The notes under the pieces are model-generated. The model searched no databases, was not told the origin of the DNA, and saw only the letters and a list, made by a program, of their open reading frames with translations. Below are positions 33,753 to 41,130 of a stretch of DNA of 64,000 nucleotides, piece by piece (the stretch's first letter is position 1; each line of letters begins with the position of its first letter). The DNA is from Bacteroidota bacterium (lineage in GTDB: Bacteria; Bacteroidota; Ignavibacteria; Ignavibacteriales; Melioribacteraceae): positions 434,001 through 498,000 of the forward strand of contig JAEWUC010000008.1 in NCBI GenBank assembly GCA_023397505.1. The letters run 5' to 3'. The position numbers were made by a program, and so were the translations under genes.

Positions 33753-34508
33753 TTAATCGTTTCTTTTAAGAATAAAAAAAACATACCCGCATTCGTTGCT
33801 GTACTTATCCATTATTTCAATTTCCCATTCATGCAGGCGAACAACTTCTTGCGCGGTTTCATCGTTAGGATATTTTTCTTTTAACAGGTTTATTCTTGGT
33901 TTCATTGGGATATAATAATCATTGAACCAATCGGATTTATTGAGAATAAAATGGTCAATAATTTTATAGCCGCAATTTTCTGCTATTTGCAGATTCTCTT
34001 CATAATGTTTTATTTCTGGATATTCATTTGTCCAAAACTCAGCATTCTCTTGCGAAATATTTTTTGAAGTCCAGCTTGCTTCGGTAACAGAAATAAATCC
34101 GCCGGGTTTTAAATATTTGCGAAATTCTTTCAATCCTTTTTCAAAACCAAGCTGATACATGGCACCTTCCGACCAAATTAAGTCAAACTGTTGTTCTTCA
34201 AATTCAAGATTAAACATATCACCGATTTGTGCTTTTGCACGATGTTCTAATTTCTCATCTAAAATTGTTTTCTTAAGTCTTTCAATAAAAGGTTGGTGAT
34301 TATCTATTGCAATAATTTTTCCATCCGAGATTTTTAACAAATCAATTGTTTGTTTGCCGGGTCCGCAGCCGATATCAAGAATTAACGGCTCTTTCAAAAA
34401 CGCCTTTATTGAATTGTAAGCTTTTTCGGTTGCTTCAAAACTTCCGGGCCCCTCTCGCGGCAAGTCGGTGTGAATTTCGAAAAATAATTTAAGAGTTTTT
34501 TCATCCAT
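33753..34508 (-). CDS. class I SAM-dependent methyltransferase (UbiE/Methyltransf_25-like)
   Basis: This 251-aa protein has motif I LILDIGCGPGKQTIDLL near residue 40, post-I acidic IIAIDNHQPF, and motif IV-like FDLIWSEGAMYQLG, followed by LKPGGFISVTEASW. These define a Rossmann-fold methyltransferase for a small molecule. It overlaps the preceding lipoprotein gene by 8 nt and is followed by the GNAT gene. The substrate is unknown. Confidence 0.85.
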   Translation of the reverse strand: MDEKTLKLFFEIHTDLPREGPGSFEATEKAYNSIKAFLKEPLILDIGCGPGKQTIDLLKISDGKIIAIDNHQPFIERLKKTILDEKLEHRAKAQIGDMFNLEFEEQQFDLIWSEGAMYQLGFEKGLKEFRKYLKPGGFISVTEASWTSKNISQENAEFWTNEYPEIKHYEENLQIAENCGYKIIDHFILNKSDWFNDYYIPMKPRINLLKEKYPNDETAQEVVRLHEWEIEIMDKYSNECGYVFFILKRND

Positions 34509-34869
34509 TGATTTTCCCCTGGGTTATTGTTGTATCTCTAACATGTTTTGTTATTTTAAAAACAGTATCCGGCTCCAATGAACCGTGCGGCTGATCAATA
34601 AAATAATAACCATTTACAATTTTATTATGATAGGAAGGCATACGGCTCATTACCGGTAAGTAATATGTCCCTTCCAATTCCATAATTGCCGGTACGTTTT
34701 TGAATTTGCCGGTATGAATGTTAACCACTCTGAAGTAGTCATTTGTTGTATTGTTGATTTCGAAATTCCAGGCAACATAATATTCTTCTTCAACGTGTAA
34801 AATGGTTTCATCACAGCTTGTAAACGCAAGCACAGAAAAAATTAATATTTTACTAATAGAGGTTTTCAT
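34501..34869 (-). CDS. small lipoprotein of unknown function
   Basis: The N-terminus (MKTSISKILIFSVLAFTSC) is a lipoprotein signal with a lipobox ending FTSC at Cys19. The mature ~104 residues form a beta-rich domain (YYVAWNFEINNTTNDYFRVVN) without known motifs. It overlaps the methyltransferase gene by 8 nt. Probably outer-membrane or periplasm anchored. Confidence 0.65.
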   Translation of the reverse strand: MKTSISKILIFSVLAFTSCDETILHVEEEYYVAWNFEINNTTNDYFRVVNIHTGKFKNVPAIMELEGTYYLPVMSRMPSYHNKIVNGYYFIDQPHGSLEPDTVFKITKHVRDTTITQGKING

Positions 34870-34986
34870 ACTTCCCCTTGAATTTATATCTAATAAGATG
34901 CCCTCATCTCAAATTTAATATAGTTTACTTTTAACTTCACCATTTTCTTTTTTACATTGCAGTTAAAATTTGGAAGTAGAGGTACA

Positions 34987-35448
34987 ATGGATTATAACGA
35001 AAACCCAAAATCATATTATGCCCCGATGCACAGCACGGAACATATTCTTAACGGAACAATGGATAAAATGTTTAGATGCGGACGTGCATTCAGCGCACAC
35101 ATCGAAAAGAAAAAATCCAAATGTGATTATCATTTTACAAGAAACCTTACAGAAGATGAACTAAAAACTCTTGAAGAAAAAATAAATTCTGTAATCCAAT
35201 CCGATATGAAAATAAGTGAAGAATTTATTACACGGGATGAAGCGGTTAACGAATTCAACCTTTCCCGTCTGCCCGAAGAAGCTGGAGAAACTTTACGCGT
35301 AATTAAAATCGGCGATTATGATAAATGCCTATGCAGTGGTCCGCATATTAATTCTACAAAAGAAATTGGAAGTTTTAAAATTGTTTCTTCAAGTTTTGAA
35401 AACGGTGTTTTAAGAGTAAGATTTAAAATTATTGAGCCGGTAAAATAA
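34987..35448 (+). CDS. AlaX-like stand-alone tRNA-editing domain protein
   Basis: This ~153-aa protein resembles the second additional domain of threonyl/alanyl-tRNA synthetases. It has HSTEHILNG near residue 15 (HxxxH metal pair) and CLCSGPHINSTKEIG near 115 (Cys and His of the same zinc site). Such domains hydrolyse mischarged aminoacyl-tRNA in trans. The first half is unusually short compared with classic AlaX. The start is ATG 34987 with GGAAGTAGAGG upstream, not the TTG at 34957. It is divergent from the lipoprotein gene. Confidence 0.75.
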   Translation: MDYNENPKSYYAPMHSTEHILNGTMDKMFRCGRAFSAHIEKKKSKCDYHFTRNLTEDELKTLEEKINSVIQSDMKISEEFITRDEAVNEFNLSRLPEEAGETLRVIKIGDYDKCLCSGPHINSTKEIGSFKIVSSSFENGVLRVRFKIIEPVK

Positions 35449-35530
35449 TTCAAATTGTCCGTTAATGAATAAATTAATAATATTTTCTTAATCACTACTT
35501 AACCATGGCTTAATATTGTTTGTTTAGTTT

Positions 35531-35552
35531 ACCCTCAAACAAAATTGAGGGT
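35531..35552 (+). promoter_or_regulatory. hairpin covering the ribosome binding site of the 68-aa gene
   Basis: ACCCTCAA (35531-35538) pairs perfectly with TTGAGGGT (35545-35552) around a 6-nt loop. The right arm contains the GAGGG that should serve ATG 35556, so the folded RNA would block translation. Confidence 0.55.
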
Positions 35553-35555
35553 AAC

Positions 35556-35762
35556 ATGGAAATTAAATTAGGCGATATTATAAAATATTTTTTCCCATCC
35601 CCTTTAAGCCGTACAAAAAACAGCATCGTGGGGCATGTTGATTACATCGGGGAGAATTTTATATTCCTAAAAAGCAGCAATAATATTCGTGTAAAAGTAT
35701 CCTTTAAAAACTTTAACAAGATAAAAAAAATAGGTTCCTTAGAATTCGTTGAACAAGCATAA
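35556..35762 (+). CDS. small hypothetical protein (68 aa)
   Basis: A short beta-rich protein (KLGDIIKYFF, IVGHVDYIGENFIFLKS, IRVKVSFKNF) that could adopt an SH3-like or S1-like barrel. No family is recognised. ATG 35556 is chosen because GAGGG lies 5 nt upstream; a TTG at 35520 is also in frame but would start before the hairpin. Its translation may depend on opening that hairpin. Confidence 0.5.
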   Translation: MEIKLGDIIKYFFPSPLSRTKNSIVGHVDYIGENFIFLKSSNNIRVKVSFKNFNKIKKIGSLEFVEQA

Positions 35763-35857
35763 CGGACATTTCTTTCTATTCCTCCACTACAGCCATTTGA
35801 AATATATGCAATAGAAAGACTATTTTTGCATATCCAATAATTGAGGGCAAACAAAGG

Positions 35858-36052
35858 ATGGCTGAAGAGTTGTATCTTCACTACAAATTTAAACACAGAA
35901 AAACGGGAGAATTTACAGACGGCTATGTGAAAATCCCAGACATAAGAAAATATGCAAACGGTTTAAAGCGCTGTTTCGATATTCACGAATACCGTCTTTG
36001 CGACAAAAGACTTATAACCAAAGACGAGTTTGAAAAAAAGGGGAGAGGTTAA
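35858..36052 (+). CDS. small hypothetical protein (64 aa)
   Basis: A basic 64-aa protein (HYKFKHRKTGEFTDGYVKIP ... HEYRLCDKRLITKDEFEKKG). It has no membrane span and no known motif. AAAGG lies immediately before the ATG. Its 3' end contains the GGGGAGAGG that could serve the following lipoprotein gene, which suggests coupled translation. Confidence 0.5.
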   Translation: MAEELYLHYKFKHRKTGEFTDGYVKIPDIRKYANGLKRCFDIHEYRLCDKRLITKDEFEKKGRG

Positions 36053-36608
36053 CATCTTTATTTTATCACAAATAACTTTTAAGAAATTTTTTAAAATAGC
36101 ACTTGGCTTTTTATTTCTGTCATACATGGCTTTTTCCGTACTATCTTTATCGGGCTGTGATAAGAAAAATGAAAAACTAACTTTCGAACAGCAAATTCAA
36201 AAACGAAGCCATACAATAAAACTACTCGAAGAAAGGTTTGGCGCACAGCTATTGGATTGCAATACAATACAATCGGTTAATAAAGTTGTTATACTCGATA
36301 CGCTTATTTTAGGAATACGAAAGGAAGCCGATGATTTTATAATAAGGGCTAAGATTAACAACAACTGTCGAAAAAAATATTATACCGAATTGAAATGTTC
36401 GAAGGAGATTGCAGAACAATTTAATCAAACAAAGAGTAACTGCAATATTTTAGCAGCAAGGATTGACAAAATGTATGATTATAAATTGATAGCGGAAACA
36501 GATTCGTTGAGCGGTGAGAATCCGCAACTTGATCTCGGTAATTCGGTATTGTTAACCGGGGAATGCCTCGCGCTTATGGAAGTTCCGGCAATAATAAATG
36601 CAAACTGA
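36030..36608 (+). CDS. lipoprotein of unknown function upstream of a thioredoxin
   Basis: After a hydrophobic stretch (IALGFLFLSYMAFSVLSLSGC) comes a lipobox ending LSGC, so the product should be exported and lipid-anchored. The mature part contains four spaced cysteines (LLDCN, NNNCRKK, ELKCSKE, KSNCNIL) that may form disulphides. Reduction by the downstream thioredoxin-like protein, with which it overlaps by 11 nt, is an attractive idea. The start is unclear: TTG 36030 is the only common codon upstream, while the strong GGGGAGAGG (36040-36048) points to an ATC at 36054. Confidence 0.6.
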   Translation: MKKRGEVNIFILSQITFKKFFKIALGFLFLSYMAFSVLSLSGCDKKNEKLTFEQQIQKRSHTIKLLEERFGAQLLDCNTIQSVNKVVILDTLILGIRKEADDFIIRAKINNNCRKKYYTELKCSKEIAEQFNQTKSNCNILAARIDKMYDYKLIAETDSLSGENPQLDLGNSVLLTGECLALMEVPAIINAN

Positions 36609-36930
36609 AATCTCTTCGCTAGAACAATTCAATATTTTAATTTCTTCAAACAAAGGCGCCGTAATTTACTTCAGCACCCCGGATTGCAATGTGTGTAAAG
36701 TGCTCAAACCAAAATTGATCGAACTTCTGGAAACAGAATTTCCAAATATGAGTTTCATTTATGTGGATGTGAAGAATTCAAAAGAACTTGCCGCACAATT
36801 AAACGTGTTTACCGTACCAACAATTTTATTATTCTTCGAAGGCAAGGAGTATATACGTAAATCAAGATTTGTAGACTTACAGGAGCTAAATTGCGAATTA
36901 GACAGACTCTACAACCTATTTTATAAGTAA
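36598..36930 (+). CDS. thioredoxin-family protein
   Basis: This 110-aa protein has the thioredoxin fold with a CNVC active site (VIYFSTPDCNVCKVLKPKL), the middle strand FIYVDVKNSKELA, and the cis-proline loop NVFTVPTILLF. CxxC with Asn-Val replaces the usual Gly-Pro, so its redox potential may differ. No signal peptide is seen, so it should act in the cytoplasm. It overlaps the lipoprotein gene by 11 nt. Confidence 0.85.
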   Translation: MQTEISSLEQFNILISSNKGAVIYFSTPDCNVCKVLKPKLIELLETEFPNMSFIYVDVKNSKELAAQLNVFTVPTILLFFEGKEYIRKSRFVDLQELNCELDRLYNLFYK

Positions 36931-37017
36931 TTTGAATAGAGTACATTGAAAAATGCTGCCGGGATTTACAAAAGATTTTGATATTTTTAGTATATAAACG
37001 ACAACGTGATTCGAACG

Positions 37018-38568
37018 ATGAATAAACCGATTTTAAGAATTGCCTTAATACTAGTATTTATTATTGCGCTACCGGTTGCTTTTTTTGTCTTTAGAGAAGT
37101 AACATCTCTTAATGAAAACGAAAAAGTAATTGAAGAAATTTATAAGAAACAGCTTGAGGCAATTCTTTTTTCGGTAAATCAATATTCGGAAGATATTGTG
37201 CGAAGCTGGTCGGTTGGACTTGAAACAATTTTGGAAAATAGAAATCCATCCGAGCCGATTGTAATGAATTCAATTCTGAAACTTTTCAACGATAATAAAG
37301 CAGTCGAATCTGTATTTGTTTCAGATAGCTTGGCAAGTAAGAATTTTGTTTTTAAAAGAGATGAAAAACAGTCCATCATCATTGAAACAAACAATGATCA
37401 AATTGCTTCAAAGCTGTGGCAAAATAAAACCCACGTTGATAGATTATATAAATATAAAGCCAGTGATTTTTCAAAAATTGAACCTCTTAGCGTTGAAGAT
37501 GGGATTGAAAATAAAATTTTCATATTCATCCTGGATGATAACCGAATTGGCGGAATTATAATTAACGCCCCTTATTTTGTAAAACAGAATCTCGCACCGA
37601 AGATACAAAGCGTAGAGCGGGAGGAATTCTCAATTGCAGTTTTAGATTCTGTATCTGGTAAAGTTTTATACTCAAGCGAATTAACGGTTGGTACTTTCCA
37701 ACAGAGTAAACGGTTGTGGCTTTTTCCCGATTATTCTTTGGGGATTAATTTAAAAGGAACAACAATCGAAAATTTGGTAAGAGATAGAACCGACACCAAC
37801 CTGTTTCTTATAATTGGCATGGGCGGTTTAATGTTTTTAATTGCTTGGTTTGGTTATAAGAATATAAAACATGAAGTTGAACTTGCACAGATTAAGTCGG
37901 ATTTTGTTTCAAATGTTTCACATGAACTTAGAACGCCGTTGGCGCTTATTAATATGTTCACAGAAACACTTTCTATGGGAAGAATTAAAAACGAAGATAA
38001 ACGCAAAGAGTATTATGAAATAATTCAGCAGGAAACAGAACGGCTTTCAAAAATTGTGAATAAAATTCTCAGCTTTTCCAAAATTGAATCCGGTAAATGG
38101 AAGTATAATTTTGTTCCCACTGAAATTAATTCGATGGTTGAAAAAATATTTGCTACTTATAAATTCCACATTCAAAACAAGGGATTTAATTTTGAGTTGA
38201 TAAAAGAAATTGATACGATAGAAGGTGTAATTGATCCGGATGCTGTTTCGGAAGCCATAATTAATCTTTTGGACAATGCAGTTAAATACAGCGGTAATGG
38301 GAAAAAGATTATTTTACGTACAGGAAAATACGGTACAAAATATTTTATTGAAGTAGAAGATGAAGGTATTGGTATTGCAGGTGCGGATAAGAATAAAATT
38401 TTCGAAAAATTTTACCGCATAACTTCTGGCAATGTTCATAATACAAAGGGCACGGGACTTGGTTTAACTCTTGTAAGTCACATAGTTGAAGCGCATAAAG
38501 GCGAGATAATATTAACAAGCGAATTAGGCGTAGGAAGCCGGTTTAGATTGGTCTTCCCGAATAATTAA
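37018..38568 (+). CDS. membrane sensor histidine kinase
   Basis: This 516-aa protein has an N-terminal membrane helix (ILRIALILVFIIALPVAFFVF) and a ~220-residue periplasmic sensor. A second helix (LFLIIGMGGLMFLIAWFGY) is followed by a HisKA domain with FVSNVSHELRTPLALIN, where the His is the phosphorylation site, then an ATPase domain with NLLDNAVKYSG (N box), DEGIGIA (G1) and GTGLGLTLV (G2). It pairs with the response regulator 20 nt downstream. ATG 37018 is preferred over an in-frame GTG at 37006. The stimulus is unknown. Confidence 0.9.
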   Translation: MNKPILRIALILVFIIALPVAFFVFREVTSLNENEKVIEEIYKKQLEAILFSVNQYSEDIVRSWSVGLETILENRNPSEPIVMNSILKLFNDNKAVESVFVSDSLASKNFVFKRDEKQSIIIETNNDQIASKLWQNKTHVDRLYKYKASDFSKIEPLSVEDGIENKIFIFILDDNRIGGIIINAPYFVKQNLAPKIQSVEREEFSIAVLDSVSGKVLYSSELTVGTFQQSKRLWLFPDYSLGINLKGTTIENLVRDRTDTNLFLIIGMGGLMFLIAWFGYKNIKHEVELAQIKSDFVSNVSHELRTPLALINMFTETLSMGRIKNEDKRKEYYEIIQQETERLSKIVNKILSFSKIESGKWKYNFVPTEINSMVEKIFATYKFHIQNKGFNFELIKEIDTIEGVIDPDAVSEAIINLLDNAVKYSGNGKKIILRTGKYGTKYFIEVEDEGIGIAGADKNKIFEKFYRITSGNVHNTKGTGLGLTLVSHIVEAHKGEIILTSELGVGSRFRLVFPNN

Positions 38569-38588
38569 AAAAAAATAACGAGGCATAC

Positions 38589-39272
38589 ATGGCTAGAATT
38601 TTAATTGTTGACGACGAACCCAATATGGTTTTAGGATTAAAAGATAATCTTGAATTTGAAGGATATGAAGTTGAAAGCGCAGATAACGGCGAAGCCGGTC
38701 TTGAAAAAATATTAAGCAACTCTTTCGATGTTATTGTACTTGATGTTATGATGCCTAAAATTCATGGCTTTGATGTTTGTAAAAAAGCACGCGAGAAAGG
38801 AATTAAAACGCCGATAATTTTATTAACCGCTAAAGGTGAAGAAGTAGATAAAATTGTCGGACTTGAAATCGGTGCCGACGATTATGTAACAAAACCTTTC
38901 AGCTTGCGCGAACTGCTTGCGAGAATAAAAGCAATTTTAAGAAGAGCTGAAAAATTTGATTCGCCGGGTACGCCGATTAAAATCGGCAGACTCGAAGTTC
39001 ACTTCGACAGTTATAATGCATTCGAGGATGGAATGCAGGTGCAAATGTCACATAAAGAATTCGAACTTCTAAAATTTTTATGGGAACATAAAAACCAAAA
39101 CGTAAGCCGCGATCTTCTTTTAAAAGAGGTGTGGCAGCAGGAAGCAACTACCACAAGAACGATTGATAATTTTATTGTTCGTCTTCGTCAAAAAATTGAA
39201 GCGGACCCCAACAATCCGAAATATATTTTAACAGTTCATGGTATCGGCTATAAGTTGATTTCATTTTTATAA
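38589..39272 (+). CDS. OmpR/PhoB-family response regulator
   Basis: This 227-aa protein has a receiver domain with VDDEP near the start, the phospho-acceptor Asp in IVLDVMMPKIHG, LLTAKG and the Lys in DDYVTKPFS. A winged-helix DNA-binding domain follows (MSHKEFELLKFLWEH ... VIVRLRQKIEADPNNPKYI-like end). GAGG lies upstream of the start, and it is coupled with the kinase gene. A strong terminator follows. Confidence 0.93.
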   Translation: MARILIVDDEPNMVLGLKDNLEFEGYEVESADNGEAGLEKILSNSFDVIVLDVMMPKIHGFDVCKKAREKGIKTPIILLTAKGEEVDKIVGLEIGADDYVTKPFSLRELLARIKAILRRAEKFDSPGTPIKIGRLEVHFDSYNAFEDGMQVQMSHKEFELLKFLWEHKNQNVSRDLLLKEVWQQEATTTRTIDNFIVRLRQKIEADPNNPKYILTVHGIGYKLISFL

Positions 39273-39293
39273 GAAATTCTCTTCTCATAATTT

Positions 39294-39334
39294 AAAACCG
39301 GATTATCTTTCATTGAAATTATAATCCGGTTTTT
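39294..39334 (+). terminator. intrinsic terminator after the two-component operon
   Basis: AAAACCGGATTAT pairs with ATAATCCGGTTTT across a 14-nt loop and ends in a T-rich tract, 22 nt after the regulator stop. Confidence 0.85.
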
Positions 39335-39439
39335 GCTTTACATCTTTTTACAAACCTTTACCCGCGCGTGACAACTTCTTTGATGTACTCCGAGACTAAT
39401 AAATCAGAAAACACAAACTTATTTATAACGGAGGAAACA

Positions 39440-39877
39440 ATGAAAGCGTCAAAAGTAACAACAGTAAAAAAAGCAGGACTTGCTTTATTAACAGCATTAT
39501 TTTTAACAACATCTATTTTTGCAGCGGATTCTTCAACAGGCAACTATAAATTAAGTAAAGATGCAAAGCATAACATCGTTCAAGGGATTAAATCTCCAAA
39601 CTTTGGAGTTAAAAGAGACTGTATTTATTATTCAGCGATCTATAATATTAAAGAAGCCGTTGATGTTCTCAAGGAAGAATTAGAGAAAGAGAATGACCCG
39701 CGTACAAATGTTTTAATAACCCTTGCTCTTTACAAGCTTGGCGAAACCAATGTCCCCGGTGAAATCTATGGCGCCGCATTAGTAGAATGGAATGAAAAAG
39801 TAAAATTCATTAGTGATGAAATTGTAAATTTGTATAAGAATCAAAAGGATGCCGTAGCTTCGTATAACGGCGATTAA
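39440..39877 (+). CDS. secreted helical-repeat protein of unknown function
   Basis: This ~145-aa protein starts with a signal peptide (VKKAGLALLTALFLTTSIFAAD) and continues with a helical mature domain whose pattern (YYSAIYNIKEAVDVLKEEL, then NVLITLALYKLGE) recalls HEAT-like repeats. GGAGG lies 4 nt before ATG 39440; a frame extension upstream has no such site. Located just after the two-component operon, it may be under its control. No family is recognised. Confidence 0.65.
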   Translation: MKASKVTTVKKAGLALLTALFLTTSIFAADSSTGNYKLSKDAKHNIVQGIKSPNFGVKRDCIYYSAIYNIKEAVDVLKEELEKENDPRTNVLITLALYKLGETNVPGEIYGAALVEWNEKVKFISDEIVNLYKNQKDAVASYNGD

Positions 39878-39968
39878 TGATGACAACTTTTTACAATTAC
39901 TTGCAATTATGTTGCACAACATTTTGAAAGAACAATTAGATTAGCAACGAAAATTATTGAGAATAATT

Positions 39969-41048
39969 ATGAACGACACAATGAAAAGAATATCGATCAT
40001 CCTCCTTGTAGTGATGTTTATTAGCGGTTCAATTTTCCCCCAAAATTGGGAACGATTAGTTAATCTCCGCGGAGGATGGAAATTTTCAATTGGCGATGAT
40101 ATGAAATGGGCTGACCCGAAATTTGATGATAAGAAATGGGAAGTTATTAAAGCGCCGAGTACTTGGGAAGAAGAAGGTTTCCACGGTTATAATGGTTACG
40201 CGTGGTATAGAAAGCATTTCTCGGTTTCATCTTCAATTAAAGACAGATGTATTACGGTTAGGCTTGGCAGAATTGATGATATTGATGAAGTTTATGTTAA
40301 CGGAAATTTAATTGGCTCATCCGGGTCTTTCCCGCCGGATTATCAAACTGCATACTTTGCGTGGAGAGAATATCATCTTCCAATAAAGTATTTGAACTTT
40401 GATAAAGAAAATGTTATCGCCGTTCGTGTTTATGATTCCCAGCTTGGCGGAGGAATTGTTGAAGGAGATCTCGGACTTTATGAAAAAGAAGGCGCTATGC
40501 GTTTGGATTACAATCTTTCCGGCGAATGGAAATTTCAAACAGGCGACGAAATGAAATGGAAAGAACAAAATTTCGACGACAGGAAATGGAGAAAAATATT
40601 TGTGCCTGGTATATGGGAATCGCAAGGTTACAACGGTTACGACGGATTTGGATGGTACAGAACCAGTTTTATTGTACCTGATTATCTTTCCAACAATAAA
40701 ATGGTTCTCGTATTGGGCAAGATTGACGACATTGACGAAGTTTATGTAAACGGAAAATTAGTCGGTTCAACCGGGAGTATGGAAGGCGATCCTTATCCCG
40801 AAGAGTTTAATGAAATGGGTGAGTGGCAGCAATTCAGAGGTTATTTTATTCCTGATGATTTACTGAAAGCCGGTAAAGAAATTGTAATTGCAGTTAGAGT
40901 TTACGACGGTTACAACGTCGGCGGAATTTATGAAGGACCTATCGGTTTAATTGAACAAAATAAGTACACCAAATATTGGAAGGACCAAAGTAAAAATTAT
41001 AAGAAATGGAAAAAGAATAATTCCTTATGGGATTTAATATTTGATTAG
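39969..41048 (+). CDS. secreted protein of two tandem GH2-type sugar-binding (jelly-roll) domains
   Basis: This ~359-aa protein has a signal peptide followed by two copies of a domain of ~155 residues. Both carry GxWKFxxGDxMKW, FDDxKW, P-x2-WE, WYR and LGxIDDIDEVYVNGxLxGSxGS. This is the carbohydrate-binding jelly roll of glycoside hydrolase family 2. There is no catalytic TIM barrel, so it probably binds rather than cuts polysaccharide. The ATG at 39969 is preferred over TTG 39957; ATG 39981 is also possible. Confidence 0.8.
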   Translation: MNDTMKRISIILLVVMFISGSIFPQNWERLVNLRGGWKFSIGDDMKWADPKFDDKKWEVIKAPSTWEEEGFHGYNGYAWYRKHFSVSSSIKDRCITVRLGRIDDIDEVYVNGNLIGSSGSFPPDYQTAYFAWREYHLPIKYLNFDKENVIAVRVYDSQLGGGIVEGDLGLYEKEGAMRLDYNLSGEWKFQTGDEMKWKEQNFDDRKWRKIFVPGIWESQGYNGYDGFGWYRTSFIVPDYLSNNKMVLVLGKIDDIDEVYVNGKLVGSTGSMEGDPYPEEFNEMGEWQQFRGYFIPDDLLKAGKEIVIAVRVYDGYNVGGIYEGPIGLIEQNKYTKYWKDQSKNYKKWKKNNSLWDLIFD

Positions 41049-41092
41049 CAACAAATGAATCATGGCCTCCTACATGATCACTCCCGAAAAGC

Positions 41093-41122
41093 AAAAGAGC
41101 GGTTTAACAACCGCTCTTTTGT
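41093..41122. terminator. bidirectional terminator between convergent genes
   Basis: AAAAGAGCGG pairs with CCGCTCTTTT around an 8-nt loop; A and T tracts on both sides allow function in either direction between the GH2-like and tricorn genes. Confidence 0.85.
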
Positions 41123-41130
41123 TTTAAATA

